From positions 1,119,665 to 1,183,664 of the forward strand of contig JAHWDD010000003.1 in assembly GCA_023897205.1 (NCBI GenBank): 64,000 bases of DNA, read 5' to 3'. Positions within the stretch are counted from its first letter, which is position 1. Every line of letters begins with the position of its first letter. Positions 1-11,124 of the stretch are shown here, piece after piece. The translations under genes were made by a program, and so were the position numbers. A model generated the notes under the pieces. It did not search any database and was not told the DNA's origin. It saw only the letters and a program-made list of their open reading frames with translations. Origin of the DNA: Exophiala sp. HKRS030 (taxonomy: Eukaryota > Ascomycota > Eurotiomycetes > Chaetothyriales > Herpotrichiellaceae).

Positions 1-874
1 TCACTTGTGGCTGGATCTTCGAGATTATTTGGATGCCACTGCTTCCGATGCCAATCACGGCCACTCTTTTCCCTCGGAGATCGAGACTCTCGTCGTAGTG
101 AGCACTATGCGTGAGACTTCCCTTGAAAGAATGAAGGCCCTCAATGTCAGGCCATTTCCAGTTACTGGTGCAAGGGTAACATCATGTCAGCATCACCGTT
201 CAAAACAGAAGATTTCGGATCACACAACGTACTTCAACCCTCCTCCTCCATTGACAAAGACATTGCAGGTGTCGACAAATGTGGTTCCATCAGGCCTTTG
301 TATGCCAACCTCCCAGAGACCTTGCTGAGAGTTCCAGTAGGCTCCTGTAATGGTGTGCTGCAGTTTGATATACTTCATGAGACCGTACTTCTCCACAATG
401 TCTTTGAGATACTGCCAGATATGCTTCGACTCCGAGTAGTACTCGGGCCAAAAAGGGTTGGGTTCCCATGTGAACTGATATGCCGCCGATGGGATATCGC
501 AAGCACAGCCAGGGTATCTAAGTATCGTTATTTGGACGTCAGGCCCAAGGTCCTCAAACAGTTCTACCAAATTCCCAAACAAGAGGCGCTCGCGCAGGAC
601 AAACCTACCGATTTTCGAGCCATGTTCCTCCTATATCCGTATCCTTTTCATAGATCTGTAGATCGACGTTCTCTGATTGATCTTGGACAAATTTTGAAAA
701 GCAAATCCCTGACACACCTGCACCAAGATGGATGACGCGAATCGGTCTTCGTGTTCCGAAATGTTCTTCATTTGTTTCGTATCCTCGTTCGTTTCTTATG
801 GGCCAGCCTCTCTCATTATAACGTATCTCGTTGTTCGATCCCAGACCAATTCCGTTTTCTTGAGAGGGCGCCAT
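1..874 (-). CDS. Baeyer-Villiger-type flavin monooxygenase (3' end cut by window edge)
   Basis: FAD- and NADPH-dependent monooxygenase that inserts oxygen next to a ketone carbonyl; the substrate cannot be read from sequence. The start is taken at 874 (MAPSQENGIG); an upstream in-frame ATG at 919 exists but adds residues unlike the family. Exon 1 carries the FAD Rossmann motif GAGVSG and ends at GGTWLENR. Exon 2 opens with YPGCACDIPS, the usual continuation. A third exon at about 1-170 gives a Baeyer-Villiger-like fingerprint FKGSLTHSAHYD, with Tyr-Asp where Trp-Pro/Asp is usual, and then the NADPH Rossmann motif GIGSSG. The C-terminal half lies beyond the left edge. It is tandem with, and on the same strand as, the monooxygenase at 1631-3831. 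Family confidence is high; substrate is unknown. Confidence 0.88.
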
Positions 875-1630
875 CTTTGTTTGAGATTCGCCAGATTTGG
901 TATGTTTGCGTACTGTCAATGAAATGCCTCCAATCGAAACCTATATGATCAATTGCAGAGACGCACTCAGCAACCAATACGTAAGCAGAGGATCTGGTCA
1001 AGTCGCAATTCTCTTTTAGATAAGCCTGGTTTGACTCCAGGCCTCAAGACTTGACTGTGGAAGCAAGCGGTCACTTACCTGCTGGCCGACAGTTCTAGAG
1101 TGGGTCGTGGACTCATAATCGCACGTACAGTAATATTTGTGGGCCTGTGCCTCATAAGCCAAACTCAGCTGATCTTGAAGGCAGAACTGTCTTTGGCTTT
1201 CTCGCGCGACTTGCTACACGACATCTTGGAAACTTGCATAAACCACAAGCAAAGACATTGGTTAGAGAGGCGATGTCCTCTCGAGTAGCTCCCCTCAACA
1301 TCAAGCTGTTGTAAATGATGAACAGATTCGCCTCTGGAGTAGTTTAGCCGAAGGGTAAGGCACATTGACATGTAGAGCAATAATATTTCCATCCATATGC
1401 TGCAACAAAGGGGTCTAACAGTATGAAAATCTATTGTTGTTACTTTGCACCGATCTTTCGGCATTCCATTTTTGGAGATAGCCTGTCCCAGTGGGAGCAT
1501 CTCGTAGTGACCCAAGGCATGTTGAGTGTCTCTTAGACCACACTTTTCAAATACAAACACTATGTGTATTCGAGACCTCTGTGTTCATCAAGACCCAATG
1601 CTATGTATTCCTGTAAGGAACATCATGTCC
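875..1630. other. Intergenic, promoter of the first monooxygenase
   Basis: About 750 bp between the 3' end of one monooxygenase and the start of the next. The open frames here show no recognisable protein and no RNA gene was seen. Confidence 0.5.
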
Positions 1631-3831
1631 TCATGCCCCAACACCATTCGTGTGAGAGTGTCCATTCATCTCCACAGACGCCTTCTTCTCCCACGGAATT
1701 TCCACTGGAACATACGCTTCGTCGAGATAGCCTGACGTAAATTCTCCATTCACTTGTTTCTCAGTGAATCCATTTCCGATCCAAGCCAGTGGATTGTCGT
1801 CGGTCTCCTCTCGCAGCTTGTATTCGAAGTCTTCCCACCGAGGGTGCTTGAAGACGTAGGAGCCATGGGTCGAGGTACCTGGCCACAATGGGAGAAGACG
1901 CCCATGTGGATCTCTCTTGTTTTTCCACCAAGCATTACACTTTTTAGCAGTTAGCAAAGGCTTCCGATCAACTCCAGGCTGGAGTCAAGCACTCACAGGC
2001 ACAGCAAACACCGTGGGCTTAAAGTATTTGTCTACGAGCTTGCCAAAGCTCTTGACGGCGGAATCCCTATATTTTGAAGAAAGTTCATGTCAGTAGGTAA
2101 ATCCAGGATCGTAGGGAAAGACTTATGTCGCGCTGTGGACAAAGGGAGCAATACTGACTTTGGAACCATCCACTTAATGTACTCTCTCTGAATCTTCTCG
2201 ATGCAAGAGATAATATACCGCATTTCGTTCTCCAGAAAGGGCAACGCTGAACCTTGACCGGGGCCACCGTTCGGACCGCCCATGATGAAATAATTCGGCA
2301 TCTTTCGAGGACAGACTGATAGATACGCTTCGGGGACTTCTTCCCAAACATCTTCCAGACGAATGCCGTCTAGACCGTACGTGGGAATGTGAACCTTGTA
2401 TGTGCTATTTACATCGTCAGACAAGGATATCTAAAGAGGAATTGAGGGCCACAAACTCATCAAACCCTGTTGCGCAGATAATCAAATCCACATCACGCTG
2501 CACTCCATCAACTGTTTGGATACCAGTCTCGTTGACTCGCTCAATCTTGGTGGGAATAAAATTCACGTTGTCCTCGCAAAGGGCCTCCAGATACTACAAG
2601 TATATCAGTGACTTGCTTAATCAACATGCTGTGTGACATTGACTTACCCCGGGTCCAGGGGTTAATCTTCTGCAGCCAGGAGGGAAATCTGGCAATAGAG
2701 ATTCGTATACTTCTGGCTTCTTCCCGAGCTTTTTCTTCATATGGTCGGCACAAAGCTGGCGGATTGCGGCAGCTGCAGGGGTGCCGTCAAAGAAAGCTGG
2801 GACCGGCTTGTTCATGATTTCTTCGACTTTATGCCGGTACTTGAGGTATTCTTCAGGATGCTTTCGGAATTTTTCCAGATCCTCGGTTGGGGTTTGGGCT
2901 AAAACAGTGTGAGCAAGGCTGATTTTGATATACTCACCCTTAAAGACTCACGTTTCATGTCTCTGTCAAGCAATCCTTCCGAGCCAATTCCTCCTGGAGT
3001 GATCCAAGTTCGGCTCTTCATATAATGGTCGACATGTTTTACCTTTGGCAGAATATTGGGCAGAATCTGGATGCCACTCGAGCCAGCGCCGATGAGCGCA
3101 ACTTTCTTATCCGTGTAGTCGTATGATGTGTCCCAGCCGGCGGAGTGCATAATCTTGCCCTTGAATGACTGTAGTCCAGGGATATCGGGAAGCTTCCATA
3201 CATTGAGGTTGCCTAGTCCCGTGATAATGGCGTCCGATTTGTCGGTAAAGATCTAACACTGGTTGTCAGCATCGGAGGATATTGAAAGTTGAGGATCACT
3301 CGACCTCGCCAGTCACCAAATTCTGGACATCGACATGCCACTTTCCCTCACTCTCGTGCCACTTGGCCTTTAGAATCTTGTGTTGCAACTTCATGTGTCT
3401 GGTTGCGCCATATTTGTCCGCGGTACACTGGAGGTATTTCAGGATTTCTGGCCCTGGGGCATAATAACTGCTCCATTGGGTGTTGTTTTCGAAGGTGAAC
3501 TGGTAAACGTGGGATGGAACGTCGCATGCAACTCCGGGATATCTGTTCCAATTTTCAGCTCACTGTGTTCTGCGGTTTGGTAGTGATTTTGGGGTGCGTT
3601 TTACTTGTTCTCATACCATACTCCTCCAAGACTCGGATTCTTGTCATAAATGACCAACTCCAGGTTTCTGATGGTTCTGGGGATCAATATACCTCCCATG
3701 ACACCAGCCAGCCCTGCGCCAAACATTATCACCTTGATGGGCCGCGGCGCGTCCACCGGTTTGTTGATGATGTCCGCAATCGGAGGCAGGGCGCCTTTCG
3801 GCCACCCCCCAGCAATGTCCAATGAGCCCAT
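1631..3831 (-). CDS. Baeyer-Villiger-type flavin monooxygenase, complete
   Basis: Second FAD/NADPH-dependent monooxygenase. The start at 3831 (MGSLDIAGGW) is preferred because the frame above it to 4071 is low-complexity and unlike the family. Visible in order are the FAD motif GAGLAG, the GGVWYENK end of exon 1, YPGVACDVPS opening exon 2, the fingerprint FKGKIMHSAGWD (canonical FxGxxxHxxxW), the NADPH motif GAGSSG, then the C-terminal flavin-domain pieces (GGPNGGPGQGS, PLWPGTSTHG) ending in NGHSHTNGVGA. There are about six or seven exons with no internal stop or lost motif, giving roughly 600 residues or a little more, normal for the family. The first intron lies at the same place as in the neighbouring monooxygenase, so the two are diverged duplicates or members of one subfamily. 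Reaction and substrate are not assignable. Confidence 0.9.
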
Positions 3832-4943
3832 GTTGATGTCGATGTCGATGAAACTTGAGTTCTGACGGCGTTGACCATGGTCACGGTGAAGCCGTTCGAT
3901 AAGGACGCGAGTTGCATCATATTGAAACTTGATGTGGGTCTTGCCATGGCTCTCGCCAGGGCTATGGCGGCGAAGGCTCTCGTGGCACTTGGTCATTGCA
4001 TGCTTACTGTACGCTCTCTGCGTGTGATTGCGCGTAGGTCTGGAGATATCTGGAGATGCATAAGCGGCCACTTACGAGTACTACGATGTGGGTCCAAGTA
4101 TGGAGGAACTGTGGAGTTACAGATATCCGGGGACACCAAATCTGGACTAGCATCACTAGCATCATTCGACCTGCACGACCTACTTATGCCTGCCCTCTGC
4201 CATCTGGTTTACAGGCCTTCGTACCAATTGTCTAAAAGAGTCATCAGCCCATAGGGCACGGTTGACTCTAATGGACCTCCTTCGGCTGATAGACCTGCCG
4301 AAAAATGGTGCGCATAAAGATGTTTGAGAACAAGATGTGACAGTCAACATCATTGATCAAAGCTATGCGGTGCGGCTTGAAGGCAAGGATCTGCGCAGTT
4401 CCGAGGCCTTTTTCTATTTAGCGTTTCTCTATAGAGGTTTCTAATTCTGGGACTTCTCTGAAAAGTCGAGGAGCCGTACACAAAATACGTTCTCCAAATT
4501 TTCACCATTGTTAAATAATAGCTCATACTACTCAAGGTTTAAATCATTGAAGATCATTGAAGTAGATCGAGGCTTTAACGGTGGTCCACATCAGCTGGCA
4601 GATAAGCTGTCGATTATGGAAAGCTGGCACGGTCAAACACCCGCGCCCTCGGAGCCTCGACGCTTTGCCTGACCATTCAATCCGCGAGATAATACGGAGG
4701 TGGCGTTTGGTGACTCACCCGCGTTTGGAAACACTCATGCATATCAATCCCGACTCCGGAGTCCCAATCTTGACTGAGGCCGGGGTAAAGGAGGTTCAGG
4801 AGGTGGATAAATAGAGCTCATACTCCAGATGCCCCAGGTACCCTAGGCAGGGGACTGATCATCCACTACGTACTCCTATCCTTCAGAACCCAGGCACAAA
4901 TTGTCAATTGCTTCCAGAGCACCACACCCCCGCCGCATCCAAC
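3832..4943. other. Divergent intergenic region (monooxygenase / sugar transporter)
   Basis: 1.1 kb between two outward-reading genes, so it should hold both promoters. The only distinct site I see is the 12-bp palindrome at 4752-4763, annotated separately. No coding gene is recognised. Confidence 0.5.
4752..4763. promoter_or_regulatory. Perfect palindrome GACTCCGGAGTC, two overlapping CreA-type sites
   Basis: The palindrome contains CCGGAG on both strands, matching the SYGGRG consensus of the carbon catabolite repressor CreA/Mig1. It lies about 180-190 bp before the sugar transporter ATG. A single SYGGRG match is common by chance; the palindromic pairing in front of a sugar porter is what makes it worth noting. 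Binding is inferred, not shown. Confidence 0.35.
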
Positions 4944-6785
4944 ATGTTCAACATGAATAGATATCAACTTCTCTGCCTGGCATATGTCACCTTCGGATCT
5001 GTTCTCTATGGCTACGATACTGGTAAGTGAAAAGGAAAAGATGGCGAACCGAAAATTGCACCGACCTAAGTATGTTGCAGGCATTACCACTTCTGTACTC
5101 GCATACGAGAGTTTCCTCACTTACTTCAAACTGAACAATGACACTATCGGAGCTATGAATTCTACCTACTACGGGGCATGCGTCATTGGCAATGTAGTCC
5201 TTTGGTATCTACCGGACAAGATTGGCAGAATCAGATCCATTCAGTTCGCTTGCGTCGTCAACATCGTAGCCATAGTGCTGCAAGCGGCGGCACAGAACTA
5301 TGCTATGTTCTTGGTTGGTCGGATCTTCGGAGGGTTCTGTTCTGGGATGATTTATACGGTAAGCCTCCCAAACTCCATGGGGAGGAAGCAGCTTTTCTCG
5401 TCAAACCTCACGATGACCATTCGTTTACGCGTGTCAAGTCCAACTTCGGAGGGGTAATAGCTAATGCACGTCCCAGCTTTGTCCCATCTACGCCAGCGAG
5501 ATTTCACCACCTCATATCAGAGGCCGCGTCTCCATGATTTACGCCATGAATGTATCGGTGGCGTTTGCAATTACAGAATGGATGTAAGGATAAAGCATCC
5601 GTCTTCTCAGGTCAGGTTCCCAAAAATCTAACTTCAACAGGGGCCTGGGTTTCTTCTACATCCACGGCAACGCGAACTGGCGGACACTATTTGCGATTCA
5701 AGCAGTCCCTACTGCCGTTGTCGCTTTCGGGTCGTTCTTCATGCCCTCTTCGCCTCGATGGCTTATACTGAAGGAGCGTCACGACGAGGCACGTGCTGTC
5801 CTGCAGCGGCTTCACGGTGGCCCGAACCATGACGATACCTTTGTCGAGTCCGAGTTTCTTCAGATTCAATCTCAGATCAAGCTGGACCGCGAGGAGAGTC
5901 TTGGTCTTCTCGCTATCCTCCGCCGGCCATCGTACCGCAAGAGGCTCCTTCTCATCCTCGGATTTTTCCTTTTCCAACAGCTTACGGGCACTGCAGTCTT
6001 GCAAGTCTATCAGGTCATCATCTATCGCATATGCGGATTCTCTCCCTCCTTCTCGCTAGTGCTTGTTGGAATATGGGGCACAGTCATTTGTGTTGCAGTT
6101 GCCACCATGTCTCCGTGGATAGACCGCATCGGTCGCCGCCAGACGCTGTTCCTTGCCTACGCATTCATGATACCGGGCTCCCTCCTGGTGGTCATCATGT
6201 GGGCACGGTTCGAGGCCGGCGGCAACAAGGACCTGGGACTCGCGAAGGGGATCATATTCGGCATGTTCTTCGTCATCTTCGGGTTTGGAGGTACCACGAA
6301 CACATTTGCCGCCTGCGTAAGTTGGCACCTACACTTCCTTTGCTCATTTGATGTGCTAGAATGAGACTAACAACGCACCGATCACAGTATCCCGCCGAAA
6401 TCCTGCCTACTTCTATCCGCGCTGTTGGTGTCGCGGCAGGTTACGGCATCTACATGGCTTTTGCTGTTATGCTCGTCCAGGTAACTCCTCTGGCCATTGC
6501 CAGTATCTCCTGGAAGTTTTTCTTGATTTTCGTGATTTGCGACTTTATCTACGTCATCATCTTCTATTTCTTCTATCCTGAAACGAAAGACAAGACGGTA
6601 AGGGTGGAGCCCATCCTCCTTTTCGGTATTAATTTGCTAATCATATATTCCAGCTCGAAGAGATTGAGGCCATATTCGGAGATAAGGTTGCGGTGACTCT
6701 CGAAGAGGCGGGTGAGAAGATTACCCACGAGCAGGAGCATTTTGAAGGAGAGTCGAAGCCAGAACCGGGACGCGTAGAGGCTTGA
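4944..6785 (+). CDS. MFS sugar porter
   Basis: Plasma-membrane sugar transporter of the major facilitator sugar porter family. Six exons join in frame (4944-5022, 5081-5358, 5477-5583, 5641-6316, 6388-6597, 6654-6785) to 493 residues, the usual length. N-terminal helix 1 ends in YGYDTG. DKIGRIRS follows in the helix 2-3 loop. VGRIFGGFCSG, PIYASEISPPHIRGR and SSPRWLILKERHDEAR are sugar-porter signatures, DRIGRRQT is the second-half repeat, YPAEILPTSIRA follows, and PETKDKTLEEIE closes the core. All family motifs are present. Sugar specificity cannot be told; lactose, quinate and hexose porters share these motifs. A palindromic CreA-like site upstream suggests glucose repression (inference). 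Confidence 0.92.
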
Positions 6786-8530
6786 ACTCCACCGAGCGAG
6801 CGCCCGTTTCACTCACAGGGTCGTACAGGTCAGAACCTCAATTGAGTGGCTACTCACACCTATGGAGTAGTTGTTGGCGATTCGGACAGGGTCGAGGAAC
6901 GAATCGCTCCGGCCGAAGCAACAACACTACCGAATGTGGGAGGCCTTTGCATGTATTCGAGTAGTGGCCGGAAATACCAATGGACTTGAGGAGACTGGAG
7001 GACGTGTCATAGATCGTTGGATCTGTTTCCGAACAGTGCAAGGTGTTGAACGCCATCTAGGTGGGGGCAGTTGAGGAAGAGAACACTTTTATAGATCGAG
7101 ACCTCGATTACTGGCAGTATGTATGCATTCCTCGAGGGTTCAATTCTTTCTGTTATTTTTTTTGCAAGGGCTTCCCCGCTCTTTGTGTCCAGAACATATC
7201 ACGTAGACCCTATATGTCCGGTCAATTGGTACCACCCAATGCCGGTCCTTCTCGGTGGGGTGAGGTATCCTGCTTGGATGACATGTGAGCGTATCCATCA
7301 TGTTCGGCCCAGCCACGAAATACTTCGTGATCATAGCGAAGAGTCTGGTCCCCTGTAATCCCGTGTAATCCAACCAGGGGCGGTTCGTCCATCAACCGGC
7401 ACTCTTGAGATGAATAGGAATTGACCTTGCCGCATTGATGTCCCCAAAACATTGTCGTAACACACTTGGCGACGTTTCCTCCACGATCACATTGACAACC
7501 GAATTCTACATCGCCAGTCTGACATTCTTCACTGGCACTGGACCAAGATGATATCCGAGATGTGGAAAGTCACCCGACAACATAATCTGCACTTGGTCGA
7601 GGTTGGCATCAAGGGAATTACCATGATGGGGATCCAACGTTGAAGTGCGAAAGTGAAAGATACTTTCGACCTACCGACTGATCGTACAAAAAGTGGGCGC
7701 GACCAGATGCCAAAATGGGAGCAAACACAGAGTACCTGACCTCAGTTGTTTGGACGAAGTCCCAACTAACCTAGCTTGGTAGTTCTCCGCCCTCTTCGAG
7801 TAAGAACGGGTTGCGAATGGACCAACGGGAGCAAAGAAAAAGACTGTGCGGATCAAAAGTCCTGATCAGGAATTCCGCTAGTTGTGAGTGTCTTTTTGCT
7901 GCCGTGCCTGCTCATTTTACCCTTTTACACACACCTGTGTCCATTTTTACACACTTGCTTCGTTTCAAAGAACGGATATGTCAATTCGGGATTGACTAGA
8001 TCTATCCCAATCCGGTCGAGAACCGACCCAGTACGCTAGCCAGGCGAGAATGATGTTAATGGTAGCCCGCTACCGCTTGATCGTAGGGATGCGGCCGTTA
8101 TTGGCATCGTAGTTTTTCCTGCACGAGACGGGTCTCGATGTGGACGAGAGGCGGCGCAGGTCAGCCGACACTCCAAGTCAGGTCGGTACGGTTGGCGTCA
8201 ACACTGGTATTATATTCGGGAGGAAGGATTACCATTGATGGTAGAAAGAAGCAGAGTTTGGCTTTGGGTTGGAGGGTGGAAAATGGGGTGGTAGAGAAGT
8301 TTCCTGGTTACCAAAGTCCGTGGGTGATGGCCGTGCCATCTGTCATAGATAAGTTTTCTGTCCTAGACTTATAAAAAAGAGACAATTGCTGACGGTAGAA
8401 TGTCGACTACCGTTCTTGTTCCTGTCATTCCCGCGCAGCCGCCTTTCAACTCAACCCCACGCAGCAGATGAACGGTTCTTCTCTTTTCAAAGAGCAAAAG
8501 TCGGGGCCATAGTCCAGTGCTCGACAAAAC
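6786..8530. other. Long convergent intergenic region
   Basis: 1.7 kb between the 3' ends of the sugar transporter and the transcription factor. No convincing gene was found. A cysteine-rich stretch on the minus strand (about 7399-7524) is discussed under findings; it lacks a start and is probably not a complete gene. Confidence 0.45.
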
Positions 8531-10640
8531 TCAGAACATGAAATAAGTAGCATTCTGATCCATTGTCCTGATCAGCCGCTCGTGAGGCCTTTGCCATAGG
8601 AACGGGTCATCAAACCCAACCGGATAGACTTCTTTTGCCGCGCTTTCCCATATCATTTCTGTCGCCGTCATCAAGAACTCTCGTGACCGATCACGATACA
8701 CGTTCAGCATCTCGGTGTGTTTTCGCCGCACCCAGTCTCGTTCTGCGAGCGTGGTGGCCTCCCTGGCGGCCATGTAGAACGGGAAAGACAATGACGAATC
8801 TGGTCCACAGCCCGCCACGAGGCCGTCCATGAGGCCGAAGAGGTGTCTTCGAATGAGCTGGACTCGTGACGATCTGGTCGGATCCAAGAAGACCCTCCTG
8901 AGTAGGAGAATGTGTGCGGTCCAGTAGAAACATTCACACACAACGTCAAGATCGCTACGTTCACCCGATTCGGGTCGAGAGCGCGTGGATTGTGAGGTTG
9001 GCAACGTCGACCCAGCTGTCGGAGCGCAAGCCATCGTGATATGGTAGCCACGGCCCCAGACTCGCATCTCTGTCTCCAGACTGTAAGCCCGGGCTTGTAT
9101 CTCGGCGTACGAGCTGATTCCGTCCTCTGCAAGCTCCACACTCAGAACGGATATTTGGGCTAGAAAACACAAAACCCGCTGATGACAGCCGTGCATGTCG
9201 CGGAACGACGGCTCTTCGTGGTCAAGTTTCTCATGTTCTTGGTACATGAAAAAGCTCCCCGGAGCCATGGGTCGGCGAAACCGGAGATGCGCCAGTATCA
9301 CGTCCACCATTGCGAACCGATGAATCAATGTTTTCGCAGTGACAGAGCAAGGAGGCCGACGGAGATAGCCTAGGTCCTGGATCAAGTACAGGGCACATTT
9401 CATATGCACATCAACGTTGCCGACACCCGTCAAAAGAACCGATGTAGTTTGCATCATGATGGCGGCCAAGGCGATCTCTCGGGCGGACAACACGGAGAAA
9501 CCCACATTGGATTCTGTATGTTTCTGCATCTTCCGACGGGCATCGTCGTTCGGTTCCACGGGTGTCTGTAACGAATCTAAAACTGATCGTAAGGAAGTCA
9601 GGGCTCGTGACTGTCTTGACGATAGTAGAGCTTCATTGCTTCGACCATAGTTGTGCATGTGGGCTGTAGAGACCGAGAGGATGCCGTTCAACAAGACGGG
9701 GTAGGAGAGAGCCAGGAGAGCCATTTTCCGGTACGGATTGAGGCTGCTATCATATGCGGGTGTGCACGAGCAGACCCTTTTCATATCTGATAGGTCAGCA
9801 CGTTGAAGCACCAGTGGAGGTTAGAGTCACCGACAGTACATGAAAGCTAGCATTTCGGCAGAGCTGGGGATTATCTGACCGAGGAGATCAGCCAAGCTGC
9901 TGTCGAAATCCCACCCACCGGTGACAATAGAAGTTGAATTAACCTCACGGTTAGCATCTGAAGTTGAGACACCCTCATCTGAAAGTTGACCAATCCCTAT
10001 CTCAGAAGTAGAGTCACTGAAGTGATGGAAATCCTCTTCCACGTGCACTTCTGCATCGACGGGATCCGACGACTCTACCAAGGGCCCGTCATCGTCGTCG
10101 CGTGTAGAAGGCGTGTGATGACTGGGCCGAACGTCGAGATCCTGGGGGACGATGGGGGGACAATGCAGGAGATCGGAGTCGGATGGCCTGGGTCGTGGAC
10201 TGTACAGTAGAGATTCAGAGCTGACCTCTCCGCCAGTGAGCCGAAGCGTGTCCGATGGATGGGTTGAATAATCGCGGTAGTTGGTTTCTGACTGTGGCAG
10301 ATGAAATGATGTCGAGACTTCGAGCTTTCCAGCAGAAGGACGTCTTGTGGGCTCGTCGGATCTCTGGCACCGCGATTTGGCGGCAGACCTTGGCTTGCCC
10401 ACGCTTGCCCATTTCCATACCTTCTGGTAGTCGCACTTGATGCTTCGATGACGACAATGGATGCATGCTGGTCGCTGTTCATCACATTTTCGATGATTCC
10501 GGCGGCATGCCGCGCATCCTGAAAACTATCAGCTCGCGTATCCTCGAAACGAAGGCCACAGAGATTTATTAGTGAGGGATGGGCACGAAGGACAGACCGG
10601 AACGCGATCTTCCAAACTTGGTCCCGTTCGCTTGCGACAT
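8531..10640 (-). CDS. Zn2Cys6 fungal transcription factor
   Basis: Nuclear regulator with an N-terminal binuclear zinc cluster and a fungal-specific regulatory domain (Fungal_trans_2 type). Exon 1 (10598-10640) encodes 14 residues plus one base. An intron then splits the glycine codon just before the first cysteine, the classical place. Exon 2 begins at 10518 with CAACRRNHRKCDEQ and continues so that the cysteines follow C-x2-C-x6-C-x6-C-x2-C-x6-C exactly. A Ser/Pro-rich linker follows. Exon 3 carries the regulatory domain, with the typical YDSSLNPYR element at its beginning, and ends at 8531. The junction between exons 2 and 3 (about 9776-9831) is uncertain: the best in-frame solution uses a GTGACT donor and an AAAG acceptor, giving about 658 residues. 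It sits among transporter and catabolic genes and is a candidate regulator of them. Confidence 0.87.
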
Positions 10641-11124
10641 CTTTCGAGGGTGCGTCCTGTGATCAAGGTAAGGTCTGACTGACAAACCTCGAAGCAGGTG
10701 GTATGACACTACAATTGGGCTCGTTGAACACGGAAAAAGTTCAACTCAGGATTGAGGCAGATTTCGTGGTAGATGTCTATGGGTTTACGAGGAGCATGAG
10801 GGCGGTGGCTGATCATCCACCCGCCCATGTCCGTGCCGCCCAGAAGCGCTTAAAGCCACAAAAACCACGGCGGGGCCGCGGATCCTTATATACCTTTGAT
10901 GTGCAAGTCGCAGATTCAACTACACTACATCATATGCGCCCTCCCGAGTCATCTTGCCCCTGGCACTGCAAACCTCAAAATGATGACTCCCGCATTCAAT
11001 CGAGCACTTATCCGTGGTAATGGAGGACTTCAATACCTTCCGTGGCGTAGCCAGTGTTGTCTCATGGCTCTTCCATCCGGAACTTGAATTGGCCCATCGT
11101 TTCCCCCCTATGGTATAACGTAAG
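10641..11124. other. Intergenic, promoter of the transcription factor
   Basis: About 480 bp upstream of the regulator and downstream of the UNC93-like gene, both on the minus strand. No gene or clear site was seen. Confidence 0.5.
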
